A program made the position numbers and the translations under genes. Of a stretch of DNA of 25,878 nt, positions 15,571-22,844 are shown piece by piece. How positions within the stretch are numbered: position 1 is the stretch's first letter; each line of letters starts with the position of its first letter. The notes under the pieces are model-generated. The model ran no database searches. It saw only the letters and a program-made list of their open reading frames with translations, and was not told where the DNA came from. Origin of the DNA: a virus; the IMG/VR virus record IMGVR_UViG_3300014720_000165, positions 1-25,878 of that record. The stretch is one strand, 5' to 3'.

Positions 15571-16740
15571 ATGACTACTCGTACTGAACTTCGCCAGAAA
15601 TTTCTTGACGCTCTAACAGCACTGAACAAACCTTTAGTCTCCCGGACTGAAGTGAAAAAAATCTCCACTGAATTGGGTATGACCAGTTTACAGTGGTTTA
15701 CCAAACCCAACCGTGTAAGCCGTGGAATGTACAAAATGCCTGGTACTGCAGCACCAATAAGTATGGTTGCTCAAGTCCTTCCCATGGTCAAACCAATGGA
15801 AAAATCTGATAATAAAATCCAAAACGTTTCTACCGATCTGGAAGAAACTGACCTTGTGCCTACGGTTTATAAAAATTATGTACCGTTTGGCAACTTTGAG
15901 GATGTACTTTCAATTGTTCAAAGCAATCGGTTCTTTCCTGTGTTTATCTCAGGTCACTCTGGTAACGGTAAGACCATGTCAGTTGAACAGGCTTGTGCCA
16001 AAGCGAAGCGCAAGTTTATTTGTATTTCAATGACACCTGAAACCGATGAAAGTGATTTACTTGGTAACTATGTGCTCATCAACGGTAACATGGAATGGCG
16101 TGATGGTCCCGTGACCACTGCCGCTCGTCAAGGTGCTGTACTCTGTATTGATGAGATTGACTATGGTGCTCAGAACCTCTCAAGTCTTCAGCGTGTACTT
16201 GAAGGCAAACCATTCATGCTCAAGAAAAAAGGTGAATTGATTACACCTGCGCCTGGTTTTACCGTGTTCGCTACGGCTAATACCAAAGGTAAAGGCTCTG
16301 ATGATGGTCGTTATATGTTTACCAATGTCTTGAACGAAGCATTTCTTGAGCGTTTTCGTAACACCATGGAACAAGAATGGCCTCCAGTTGCTATTGAGCG
16401 TAAGATTGTCCGTAAGGAACTTTCTTCGGTCGGTTGTGAAGATGAAGATTTCGCTGAGAAATTGGTTACTTGGGCTGATGTTATTCGTAAAACATTCGCT
16501 GACGGTGGTTGTGATGAAGTGATTTCTACTCGGCGCCTTGTGCATATTGTAGAAACCTTCGGCATCTTCAATGATAAGATGAAGGCCATTCGTATGTGCT
16601 TGAACCGCTTTGATGATGACACCAAGGCTTCGTTTCTTGACCTCTATACCAAGGTTGATTCTGGTGCTACTGCTGAACAGATTCTCACACCACCCGAAGA
16701 GAAGCCGGTAGCTCAAACAGATGATGAAATTCCGTTTTAA
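15571..16740 (+). CDS. CobS-like AAA+ ATPase
   Basis: 389 residues from ATG 15571, which has a GAGG about 9 bases upstream; an in-frame ATG at 15544 lies at or before the predicted transcript start. MoxR/CobS-type AAA+ protein: Walker A GHSGNGKT (about 128-135), Walker B VLCIDEID (about 190-197), sensor 1 FATANT (about 232-237), and ERFRNT with a probable arginine finger. An N-terminal domain (residues 1-60) looks like a small helical DNA- or protein-binding module. CobS-like genes are widespread in cyanophages and are often annotated as cobalamin genes. Partnered here with the VWA/zincin gene just upstream, as ATPase and adaptor. A clear terminator follows. Confidence 0.88.
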   Translation: MTTRTELRQKFLDALTALNKPLVSRTEVKKISTELGMTSLQWFTKPNRVSRGMYKMPGTAAPISMVAQVLPMVKPMEKSDNKIQNVSTDLEETDLVPTVYKNYVPFGNFEDVLSIVQSNRFFPVFISGHSGNGKTMSVEQACAKAKRKFICISMTPETDESDLLGNYVLINGNMEWRDGPVTTAARQGAVLCIDEIDYGAQNLSSLQRVLEGKPFMLKKKGELITPAPGFTVFATANTKGKGSDDGRYMFTNVLNEAFLERFRNTMEQEWPPVAIERKIVRKELSSVGCEDEDFAEKLVTWADVIRKTFADGGCDEVISTRRLVHIVETFGIFNDKMKAIRMCLNRFDDDTKASFLDLYTKVDSGATAEQILTPPEEKPVAQTDDEIPF

Positions 16741-16746
16741 TTTTCC

Positions 16747-16773
16747 GCCTAAATTTTTTTAGGCTTTTATTTT
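16747..16773 (+). terminator. Intrinsic terminator after the CobS-like gene
   Basis: GCCTAAA (16747-16753) pairs with TTTAGGC (16758-16764) around TTTT, followed by TTTTATTTT. It starts 6 bases after the stop codon. Confidence 0.85.
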
Positions 16774-16791
16774 CCTTTTTAGGAGATTTTT

Positions 16792-18246
16792 GTGAGTGCT
16801 CATGTAAGTTGGTATACTAAAGAAGTTGATGTTACTACTTTTTACGGTATGTTGAGTCCAACATCTAATGAATTGATTGATTGTGATCCTGTAGGCCAAA
16901 GGCCCGATATTGAATCAATGGGTAAACGACAAGGCATTTTAGATACTTTATTTCGTGGCTATGATATTGGTGAATTGAAGTTGAGGGAAATAGCAGTTGG
17001 CCGTTATAAATTTAGATCAATTGATGGAGGTCATAGAAAACGAACTATTCGTGATTATATGAAAGGTAAATTTAAAACTCATAAAAATACAATTTGTTAT
17101 GTCGGAGATCAAATTTTTAAAATCGGTAATATGTATTATAATGATTTGCCAATTGAAGTAAAAGAATATTTGCTTCATTATAAAATCAGATTTACAATTT
17201 ATGATAAATCAATGACAGATGAGCAAGCAGGTGAAATTTTCCGACGGACGAATATTAGTACCGATGTTAATTGGCAAGAAATGCTTAATTCATATGAAGA
17301 TAATTTGGTAGCAAAATTTATTCGTGAAATTTCAAGGCCCATTCGGGAACTGAATAATAAGTATCATCCTTTGTTTGAATATCGTGATTTGTCTCCAGAA
17401 AAGAGAAAACAATGTTGGTTTCAATCACCTTCAACTAGATTGCGGGATGATGAATTTGTTACACGGTTACTTACTGTATTGACAAAAACACCAAAAGATA
17501 AAAATTGGATGACATGTTCAAACAAAGAGACAGAAGCTTGTTTTATTAGATTGGGTGATAAAGAGAATGGTAGTTGGGTGAATAATCCAAATCAAGCAAA
17601 AAAAGACCAAAATATGGTAATTGAAGGTTTAGATTTTATGTTAAATTATGTTAACGCAAAAAAATCCAAATCTAGACAAGTTTTTAGCACACAAGAATTT
17701 ACTGTTGTTTCTCGTTTTTATACATATTTAATTAGAACGTTTGGCCGAAATGGTTTTAAAGTTGAAAATTGGAATGATTTATATATTTCAATCAGAAATT
17801 CTATGGACCGTTTTGTTGGAAAAAATGAAAAATATTTACGAACTGACACACATAAAGATAATAAAGGTCTTCGTCTTGTTTGTGAATGTTTTCGTCAATA
17901 TTTAACTGTACATGACGATCAAACAAGGTGTGAACAGTCTATAAAATGGTTGCTTGAAGAAATGGATATCAATAATTGTGGTATTGTATTTCTGGACTCA
18001 AATCGTGTTTTTTCTTCAGAAATTGTAGAGCAGGTTTTGCGTAATCAAAATTATAAGTGTTGGGTTACAGGTGAAAACTTGAGTATCAAAGATGCCGTTG
18101 GCGGTCATATTGTAGCTCATTCAGTCGGCGGTAAAACAACTATTGAAAATTGTATGGTTTGTCATAAAAGTGAAAATAAAAAAATGGGTTCAATGGATGC
18201 GGTTCTTTATCGTTCTATGCGCCAAAAAGAATTATTAATTGCCTGA
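16792..18246 (+). CDS. DUF262 domain plus HNH nuclease protein (AT-rich insert)
   Basis: 484 residues from GTG 16792, with AGGAGA (16781-16786) 5 bases upstream. The N-terminal part is DUF262-like (ParB/GmrS-related): QRPDI near residue 36, GYDIGELKL and FRSIDGGHRKRTI (74-86), the D-G-G-x-R nucleotide-binding or hydrolysis motif. The C-terminal 65 residues are an HNH nuclease: YKCWVTGENL (C423), GGHIVAHSVGG (H439, H443) and N453/N462 with ENKKMG. This is the GmrSD/DUF262-HNH architecture found in modification-dependent restriction and in mobile nucleases. Its base content is low (13 G+C in the 60 bases from 17041) compared with flanking genes. It could be anti-competitor, defence or mobile; I cannot choose. 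Confidence 0.8.
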   Translation: MSAHVSWYTKEVDVTTFYGMLSPTSNELIDCDPVGQRPDIESMGKRQGILDTLFRGYDIGELKLREIAVGRYKFRSIDGGHRKRTIRDYMKGKFKTHKNTICYVGDQIFKIGNMYYNDLPIEVKEYLLHYKIRFTIYDKSMTDEQAGEIFRRTNISTDVNWQEMLNSYEDNLVAKFIREISRPIRELNNKYHPLFEYRDLSPEKRKQCWFQSPSTRLRDDEFVTRLLTVLTKTPKDKNWMTCSNKETEACFIRLGDKENGSWVNNPNQAKKDQNMVIEGLDFMLNYVNAKKSKSRQVFSTQEFTVVSRFYTYLIRTFGRNGFKVENWNDLYISIRNSMDRFVGKNEKYLRTDTHKDNKGLRLVCECFRQYLTVHDDQTRCEQSIKWLLEEMDINNCGIVFLDSNRVFSSEIVEQVLRNQNYKCWVTGENLSIKDAVGGHIVAHSVGGKTTIENCMVCHKSENKKMGSMDAVLYRSMRQKELLIA

Positions 18247-18253
18247 ATAATGG

Positions 18254-18282
18254 TTGACATGGGCTTCGGCCTATGTCATACT
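18254..18282 (+). promoter_or_regulatory. Sigma70-type promoter inside a UUCG hairpin
   Basis: TTGACA (18254-18259), 17-base spacer, -10-like CATACT (18277-18282). The promoter is overlaid by a 10-bp stem, 18255-18264 with 18269-18278, with a TTCG tetraloop and one G-T pair. The hairpin could end or process transcripts of the upstream HNH gene, although no T run follows. Confidence 0.65.
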
Positions 18283-18285
18283 GTG

Positions 18286-18331
18286 ACCTGCTGAGATAAC
18301 GGTCGCATCTCGGTAGGTAATTTGTGCGACC
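18286..18331 (+). ncRNA. Structured 5' leader with predicted pseudoknot (candidate regulatory RNA)
   Basis: A continuous 12-bp helix pairs 18286-18297 with 18307-18318 (two G-T wobbles, no mismatch). Its 9-base loop contains GGTCGC (18301-18306), fully complementary to GCGACC (18326-18331) just downstream, so an H-type pseudoknot can form. It ends 6 bases before the Shine-Dalgarno GGAGA (18338-18342) of the winged-helix gene. It lies at the start of the transcript from the 18254 promoter. Candidate cis-regulatory element; the ligand or binding protein is unknown, and autoregulation by the encoded protein is one option. Confidence 0.6.
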
Positions 18332-18351
18332 AAATATGGAGAAAATTTGTA

Positions 18352-18624
18352 ATGTCTGCAAAACAAAAAGTCTTAGACTATCTTTCAAAAACTGGTTCTT
18401 ATAACACTCTAACTGCCAATAAAATGCAGAAAATGTTTGGTGTTAAGAACCCTTCCGCAACCATCAACGAACTTCGCAATGAAGGTCATGCTATTTACCT
18501 GAACACTCGCAAAACTTCTAGCGGTGACAAGGTATCTTTCTACCGTCTTGGTACTCCTACCAGACGTATGGTTGCTGCTGGTATCGCCGCACTTCGCTCA
18601 GGCGGCCGGCGTGCTTTTGCCTAA
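18352..18624 (+). CDS. Small winged-helix DNA-binding protein
   Basis: 90 residues from ATG 18352, which has GGAGA 9 bases upstream; an earlier in-frame start (18322) lies within the structured leader. Residues about 5-65 read as a winged-helix domain: helix KVLDYLSKTG, helix-turn-helix LTANKMQKMFGVKNPSATINELRNEG (20-45) and a wing with strands AIYLNTRK and KVSFYRLG. A basic, Ala/Gly/Arg-rich tail ends in GGRRAFA. Proteins like this occur in cyanophages as unnamed HTH proteins. It has its own promoter, a folded leader and a strong terminator, so it is a single-gene unit, as expected for a regulator. The first terminator hairpin overlaps its stop. Confidence 0.8.
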   Translation: MSAKQKVLDYLSKTGSYNTLTANKMQKMFGVKNPSATINELRNEGHAIYLNTRKTSSGDKVSFYRLGTPTRRMVAAGIAALRSGGRRAFA

Positions 18625-18680
18625 TCTCACCTAAATTAGGCTTTGAGGAGAGATATATAATTATGTCTCTCCTCTTTTTT
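18619..18680 (+). terminator. Double hairpin terminator after the winged-helix gene
   Basis: GCCTAA (18619-18624) pairs with TTAGGC (18636-18641), overlapping the stop codon. Then a 13-bp stem (18645-18657 with 18662-18674, one G-T pair, loop TAAT) is followed by six T. The second hairpin is the strongest terminator in the window. Confidence 0.92.
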
Positions 18681-18696
18681 ATTTTATGGGCACATT

Positions 18697-19512
18697 ATGG
18701 AAATACAAGTAAAACTTGATGAATTGAGAAAGGCTAAAGTCTTCGTAGCCACTCCAATGTATGGTGGTATGGCTCACGGCTTGTATGTTAAGTCCTGCCT
18801 TGACCTTCAAGCCATGCTATCAAAGTATGGTGTTGAAACTAAATTCTCTTTTCTCTTCAACGAATCTTTGATTACAAGAGCTCGCAACTATTTGGTTGAT
18901 GAGTTTCTTAGAACAGATTACACACACTTATTGTTTATTGATTCTGATATTCATTATCATGCACAGGATGTTGTGGCACTCCTTGCGCTTGATAAAGACG
19001 TAATTGGTGGCCCATATCCTAAAAAGGCTATCAATTGGCAAAATGTTATTGATGCTGCAAGAAAACATCCTGACTTAGAAGCGGGTGAACTAGAGAAGCT
19101 TGTAGGCCAATATGTGTTCAATGTTGTAAAAGGTACCAAGCAATTTTCTGTAACCGAACCACTTGAAGTTTTGGAAATTGGAACAGGTTACATGTTAATC
19201 AAACGGCATGTCTTTGATAAAATGAAAGACGCATACCCTATGATTCATTACAAACCTGACCATGTGGGACAAGCCAACTTTGATGGTACTCGGTACATCC
19301 ATGCGTACTTTGATACCGTGATTGACGCCAAGGGTAGTATCACAGACGGTGGGACTGATCGCTATCTAAGTGAAGATTACATGTTTTGCCAAATGTGGCG
19401 TAAGATTGGCGGTCAAATCTTCTTGTGTCCTTGGATGAAAACGCAACATGTAGGAAGTTACGCATTTACCGGAGATATGCCAGCTGTGGCTAATTATGCA
19501 GGAAAATTATGA
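18697..19512 (+). CDS. Family-2-like glycosyltransferase
   Basis: 271 residues. GT-A fold: KVFVATPMYGGMAHGLY at the N-terminus, RARNYLVDEFL (61-71), and LLFIDSDIHYH with the D-x-D metal/nucleotide-sugar site (D82, D84). GGPYPKK, then EIGTGYMLIKR and LSEDYMFCQMWRKIGG in the acceptor half. Such cytosolic glycosyltransferases are common in cyanophages and may modify DNA bases, virion proteins or lipopolysaccharide; the substrate cannot be read from sequence. No Shine-Dalgarno is seen before the ATG and no clear promoter follows the terminator. Its stop overlaps the next gene (ATGA at 19509-19512). Confidence 0.85.
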   Translation: MEIQVKLDELRKAKVFVATPMYGGMAHGLYVKSCLDLQAMLSKYGVETKFSFLFNESLITRARNYLVDEFLRTDYTHLLFIDSDIHYHAQDVVALLALDKDVIGGPYPKKAINWQNVIDAARKHPDLEAGELEKLVGQYVFNVVKGTKQFSVTEPLEVLEIGTGYMLIKRHVFDKMKDAYPMIHYKPDHVGQANFDGTRYIHAYFDTVIDAKGSITDGGTDRYLSEDYMFCQMWRKIGGQIFLCPWMKTQHVGSYAFTGDMPAVANYAGKL

Positions 19513-20174
19513 TAATTTATTATGGTACAATGAATAATTTATTTTGTCATAAACCTGAATTGTTAAGTTCTTGTTTGCTTGAAAAAATAAAGGTGGTTCC
19601 TGAATATGTAAAATGTCCGGCTTTACAAGATTTTATAAAAAATACTTTTGTAATTCGTTCATCTTATGATTATGAATTCAACTGTAATTGTGAAACTACT
19701 GAAATTAACAGTAAAATTTATAATCAAGAATTTTTTGATAATCAAATTATAGTTAGAGACATATCAAAAGGTTTTCTTTCATATAAAGAACCTGAAATTA
19801 TTTTTTTTGCGGAAAAAAGTTTAGAAATGGAACAGTTTTCCGCTTTTTTTCACAATACTTTTAAACATCATATTGTAATTCCAGGTAAATATAACATAGG
19901 AAAACATTTTAGAAAATTAGAGTGTGCTTTACAACTTTTTAATTCAGATGTAATAACAATTAGAGAAAAAGATCCTTTATATTACGTCAGATTTTTTACT
20001 GATGAAAAGATAATTTTTAAAAAGTTTTTTCTTACTCCAAAATTGCTTTTAATTATGAGAAGTAATTTAAACAAAAAAAATTTTACTAAAAGTAAAATAC
20101 CTTTACAATGGTATTATGAAAATAATTACACGAAAACAATTCTCAATGAGATAAAAAATAATTTGTTAGAGTAA
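19509..20174 (+). CDS. Hypothetical AT-rich protein
   Basis: 221 residues that I do not recognise. No signal peptide or membrane helix. It is rich in Lys, Asn, Phe, Ile and Tyr, with a C-N-C at residues 58-60 (FNCNCETTE) and a possible nucleoside- or sugar-binding pattern not strong enough to name. It overlaps the glycosyltransferase by ATGA, so a linked role in sugar chemistry is conceivable. Base content is low (14 G+C in the 60 bases from 19741), like the oxygenase and HNH genes, which suggests acquisition. Confidence 0.7.
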   Translation: MIIYYGTMNNLFCHKPELLSSCLLEKIKVVPEYVKCPALQDFIKNTFVIRSSYDYEFNCNCETTEINSKIYNQEFFDNQIIVRDISKGFLSYKEPEIIFFAEKSLEMEQFSAFFHNTFKHHIVIPGKYNIGKHFRKLECALQLFNSDVITIREKDPLYYVRFFTDEKIIFKKFFLTPKLLLIMRSNLNKKNFTKSKIPLQWYYENNYTKTILNEIKNNLLE

Positions 20175-20176
20175 AA

Positions 20177-20473
20177 ATGAATCATATAAATTATAAATAT
20201 AGTGAAGATCGATTGCTTGAGGAACTTCGCAAATACATTGATGACACCTACGAAGGACATTATTCACAAAATCAATTTCAAGCAACAGAATTTATCATGG
20301 ACTCCGGACATGGTGATGGGTTTTGTATCGGTAATATCATTAAGTATGCCCAAAGATACGGTAAAAAAGATGGTTATAACCGCAAAGACCTTCTAAAAGT
20401 GTTACACTATGGCATTATGGCTTTACATAATCACGATATGACAAGAGGTAATCGTAATGAAACTTTCAAGTGA
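20177..20473 (+). CDS. DUF3310-like protein
   Basis: 98 residues. The block QATEFIMDSGHGDGFCIGNIIKYAQRYGKKDGYNRKDLLKVLHYGIMALH (about 35-85) matches the DUF3310 pattern (F-x-x-GN-x-x-KY-x-x-R-x-G-K ... DL-x-K-x-x-Y). This family is common in phages and often called a nucleotide kinase-like protein, although the activity is not proven. The start is two bases after the preceding stop, and the gene overlaps gp45 by 17 bases, so it is likely co-translated with the clamp. Confidence 0.75.
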   Translation: MNHINYKYSEDRLLEELRKYIDDTYEGHYSQNQFQATEFIMDSGHGDGFCIGNIIKYAQRYGKKDGYNRKDLLKVLHYGIMALHNHDMTRGNRNETFK

Positions 20474-21143
20474 GACAATTGGTGTATTAAAAAACTTTGG
20501 TAGCATTAACTCAGGTATTTTCCTGAAGAAAGGTAAGACAGTAAAGACCGTTTCTTCACATAAAAATATTCTGGCTCAGGCTACCATTCCTGATGAGATT
20601 CCTGCCGACTTTGGTATCTATGACCTGAATGAGTTTCTTTCGGTCGTTTCTCTACACAAAGACGATTTGAATCTTGAGTTTGATTCTAAAAATGTTGTAA
20701 TTTCTGGTCTGAAAGGCCGTAGTAAAATCAAGTATCGTTCTTGTGATGCTACAATGGTTGTTTCTCCGCCAGACAAAGCTCTAGCACTGAATGATCCAGA
20801 AATTCAGTTTGACTTAAGTGCTGAGGACTTCCGTTGGATTCTTGATGCTGCAAATGTTCTTGGTAGTCCACAAATTTCGGTTGAGTCTGATGGTACCAAA
20901 ATTACACTGAATACAATTGATGTATCCAACGATTCAGCTCACACCGAATCTTTGGAACTAGATGTAGTGGGTTCTGGTAACAAATATAAAATGGTTTTCA
21001 AGACCGAAAACATCTCTAAGATTCTTTCGGGTTTTTATGAAGTGAAAATTTCTTCAAAAGGCATCTCACATTTCAAGAACAAGAAAACAGCTCTTGAATA
21101 TTGGATTACCACTGAAGTTGGTTCAACCTTTCAGAAGGCTTAA
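20457..21143 (+). CDS. 45: Sliding clamp / processivity factor (gp45)
   Basis: 228 residues, the same length as T4 gp45, with clear N-terminal match: MKLSSETIGVLKNFGSINSGI against T4's MKLSKDTTALLKNFATINSGI, and IYDLNEFLSVVSL against IYDLNGFLGILSL. Forms a trimeric ring that tethers the DNA polymerase and also activates late transcription with gp55 and gp33. Two clamp domains are visible as repeated beta-rich halves. It lies upstream of the clamp loader genes as in T4. Confidence 0.96.
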   Translation: MKLSSETIGVLKNFGSINSGIFLKKGKTVKTVSSHKNILAQATIPDEIPADFGIYDLNEFLSVVSLHKDDLNLEFDSKNVVISGLKGRSKIKYRSCDATMVVSPPDKALALNDPEIQFDLSAEDFRWILDAANVLGSPQISVESDGTKITLNTIDVSNDSAHTESLELDVVGSGNKYKMVFKTENISKILSGFYEVKISSKGISHFKNKKTALEYWITTEVGSTFQKA

Positions 21144-21145
21144 TT

Positions 21146-21334
21146 ATGGTTATTCTAAATGATATAGATACAAAACTGGAAATCGCTATCAATCCAGATA
21201 CAGTTAAATGGATTCGTTTAGCTCCAGGTCTAGGTACACGAATAACTTTTGTTGACAATAGCTATGTCCTAGTGGGAGAGTCAATGCAAACCTGTTTAGA
21301 GAAGATTACTAAAAAACCTGTTAAAGAAAAATGA
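21146..21334 (+). CDS. Small FlbD-like hypothetical protein
   Basis: 62 residues: INPDTVKWIRLAPGLGTRITFVDNSYVLVGES (15-46) then a helix MQTCLEKI. The strand pattern with N-P-D and a V-x-V-x-E-S end resembles the tiny FlbD family (and related KTSC-like folds), but the match is loose. It starts two bases after the gp45 stop and overlaps the next gene by ATGA. Function unknown. Confidence 0.65.
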   Translation: MVILNDIDTKLEIAINPDTVKWIRLAPGLGTRITFVDNSYVLVGESMQTCLEKITKKPVKEK

Positions 21335-21894
21335 TTGAAGAACGTTGGTTTTCATATCCAATTTGGTACACATCGACGCAGTATAAATTTCACGATGAAC
21401 TATTGAAATATTGTTTACTTCGCAAAGCTTATGATGATGGAAACATAAAATCAAACAGAGGTGGTTGGCAAAGTTCTGATTTACATTCAAAAACAGATGA
21501 GGTAATAAGTAACTTTTGTTTGTTTTTACAACCTTATTTGGATTTTGTTGGCAAAAAATACAAGAAAAAATTTTCAATTTTAAATTTGTGGATTAATATA
21601 AATGGTTATAATACCTTGAATGAAACACATACACATCCAGGAAGTTATATTTCTGGAGTTTTCTATGTTAGAGGTGGAGATAAACAAGGAGATATTTGTT
21701 TTGAGAATCCTTTAAAATATATAAATCAATATATTTATGGTGTGCCTTCATTTTTTGAATTTGATATTAATTATAAACCAGAAACAGGAAAATTATTATT
21801 GTTTCCATCATCTTTACCACATTCTGTTTTACCAAATGAAACAAATATTGATAGAATATCAATAGCCTTTAATGCTAGTGTTATAAGTGAATAA
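21331..21894 (+). CDS. 2OG-Fe(II) oxygenase (PF13759-type)
   Basis: 187 residues. Clear family signature: LNLWININGYNTLNETHTHPGSYISGVFYV (84-113) with the metal-binding H100-x-H102, GDICFENP (120-127), TGKLLLFPSSLPHSVLPNE (152-170) with H164, and R175 in IDRISIAF, the likely 2-oxoglutarate anchor. The family is typical of cyanophages; the substrate (protein, nucleotide or sugar) is not known. It is AT-rich (17 G+C in the 60 bases from 21781) and sits between gp45 and gp44, which are neighbours in T4. It appears intact with all metal ligands. Confidence 0.88.
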   Translation: MIEERWFSYPIWYTSTQYKFHDELLKYCLLRKAYDDGNIKSNRGGWQSSDLHSKTDEVISNFCLFLQPYLDFVGKKYKKKFSILNLWININGYNTLNETHTHPGSYISGVFYVRGGDKQGDICFENPLKYINQYIYGVPSFFEFDINYKPETGKLLLFPSSLPHSVLPNETNIDRISIAFNASVISE

Positions 21895-21911
21895 CGTGAG
21901 GAATTTATATT

Positions 21912-22844
21912 ATGGATCATCTTCTTTGGGTGGAGTCACATCGTCCGAAAACAATTCAGGACTGTATCCTACCAGAGCGTCTAAAGAAACCATTTCAGGA
22001 GTATGTAAACCAGAAAACTATTCCCAATCTTCTTCTTGCTGGTGGTCCAGGAGTAGGCAAGACCACAGTGGCCAAAGCCATGTGCAACGAAGTGGGATGC
22101 GACTTTCTAGTAATCAATGGTTCTGACGAATCTGGTATTGATACCTTTCGTGTAAAGATTAAGAACTACGCTTCTTCAATGTCATTATCCGGTGGTCGTA
22201 AGGTCATCATTATTGACGAAGCTGATTATCTCAATCCTAATTCTACACAACCTGCTCTTCGTAATGCTATTGAAGAGTTTGCTGGTAATTGTTCTTTTAT
22301 TTTCACATGTAACTATAAGAATCGTATCATTGAACCTCTTCATTCTCGGTGTGCAGTTATTGATTTCTCACTGAAAGGTAATGAGAAGGCACAAATGGCC
22401 AAAGACTTTTTTGGTCGTATCAAACAAATTTTGCGAAGCGAATCGGTTGACTTTGATGACAAGGTTGTTGCTGAACTAGTCAAGAAACACTTTCCAGATT
22501 TTCGCCGTGTCATCAATGAACTACAAAGATACTCACAGTTTGGTAAGATTGATTCAGGTGTTCTCACTCAAATTGCTAACGTTTCAATTACAGAAATCGT
22601 AAAGCATATGAAAGAGAAAGATTTTGGTGCGATTCGTAAGTGGGTAGCATCAGGAGATTATGATGCAAATATGGTGTTTAGGCAGACTTATGATGCCTTA
22701 TATGATATATTAAAACCACAATCAATACCACAGGCTGTTTTGATTCTTGCTGACTATCAATACAAGCAAGCGTTTGTTGCTGATGGTGAAATCAATCTTG
22801 TGGCATGTCTGATTGAACTGATGGGTAACTGTGAGTTTGTATGA
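21912..22844 (+). CDS. 44: Clamp loader large subunit (gp44)
   Basis: 310 residues; T4 gp44 has 319. Four gp44 copies with one gp62 load gp45 onto DNA using ATP. Walker A GGPGVGKT (44-51), Walker B with DEAD (IIIDEADY, 99-106), sensor 1 FTCN (131-134) and the SRC arginine finger (145-147). The segment CILPERLKKPF, and KKHFPDFRRVINELQRYS, match T4 almost residue by residue. The start has GTGAGGAATTTATATT before the ATG, which resembles the RegA target at T4 gene 44. Its stop overlaps the next gene (ATGA). Confidence 0.96.
   Translation: MDHLLWVESHRPKTIQDCILPERLKKPFQEYVNQKTIPNLLLAGGPGVGKTTVAKAMCNEVGCDFLVINGSDESGIDTFRVKIKNYASSMSLSGGRKVIIIDEADYLNPNSTQPALRNAIEEFAGNCSFIFTCNYKNRIIEPLHSRCAVIDFSLKGNEKAQMAKDFFGRIKQILRSESVDFDDKVVAELVKKHFPDFRRVINELQRYSQFGKIDSGVLTQIANVSITEIVKHMKEKDFGAIRKWVASGDYDANMVFRQTYDALYDILKPQSIPQAVLILADYQYKQAFVADGEINLVACLIELMGNCEFV

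Noticed and set aside
16180-16716. Minus-strand open frame of 178 codons opposite the CobS-like gene
   Set aside because: The + strand frame has complete AAA+ motifs. The minus frame shows no family pattern, no Shine-Dalgarno and no terminator.
20192-20199. TATAAATA late-promoter octamer near the start of the DUF3310 gene
   Set aside because: It lies in codons 6-8 of a gene in a tight operon, with no gene start just downstream except gp45 265 bases on. A chance match in AT-rich coding sequence is the simpler reading.
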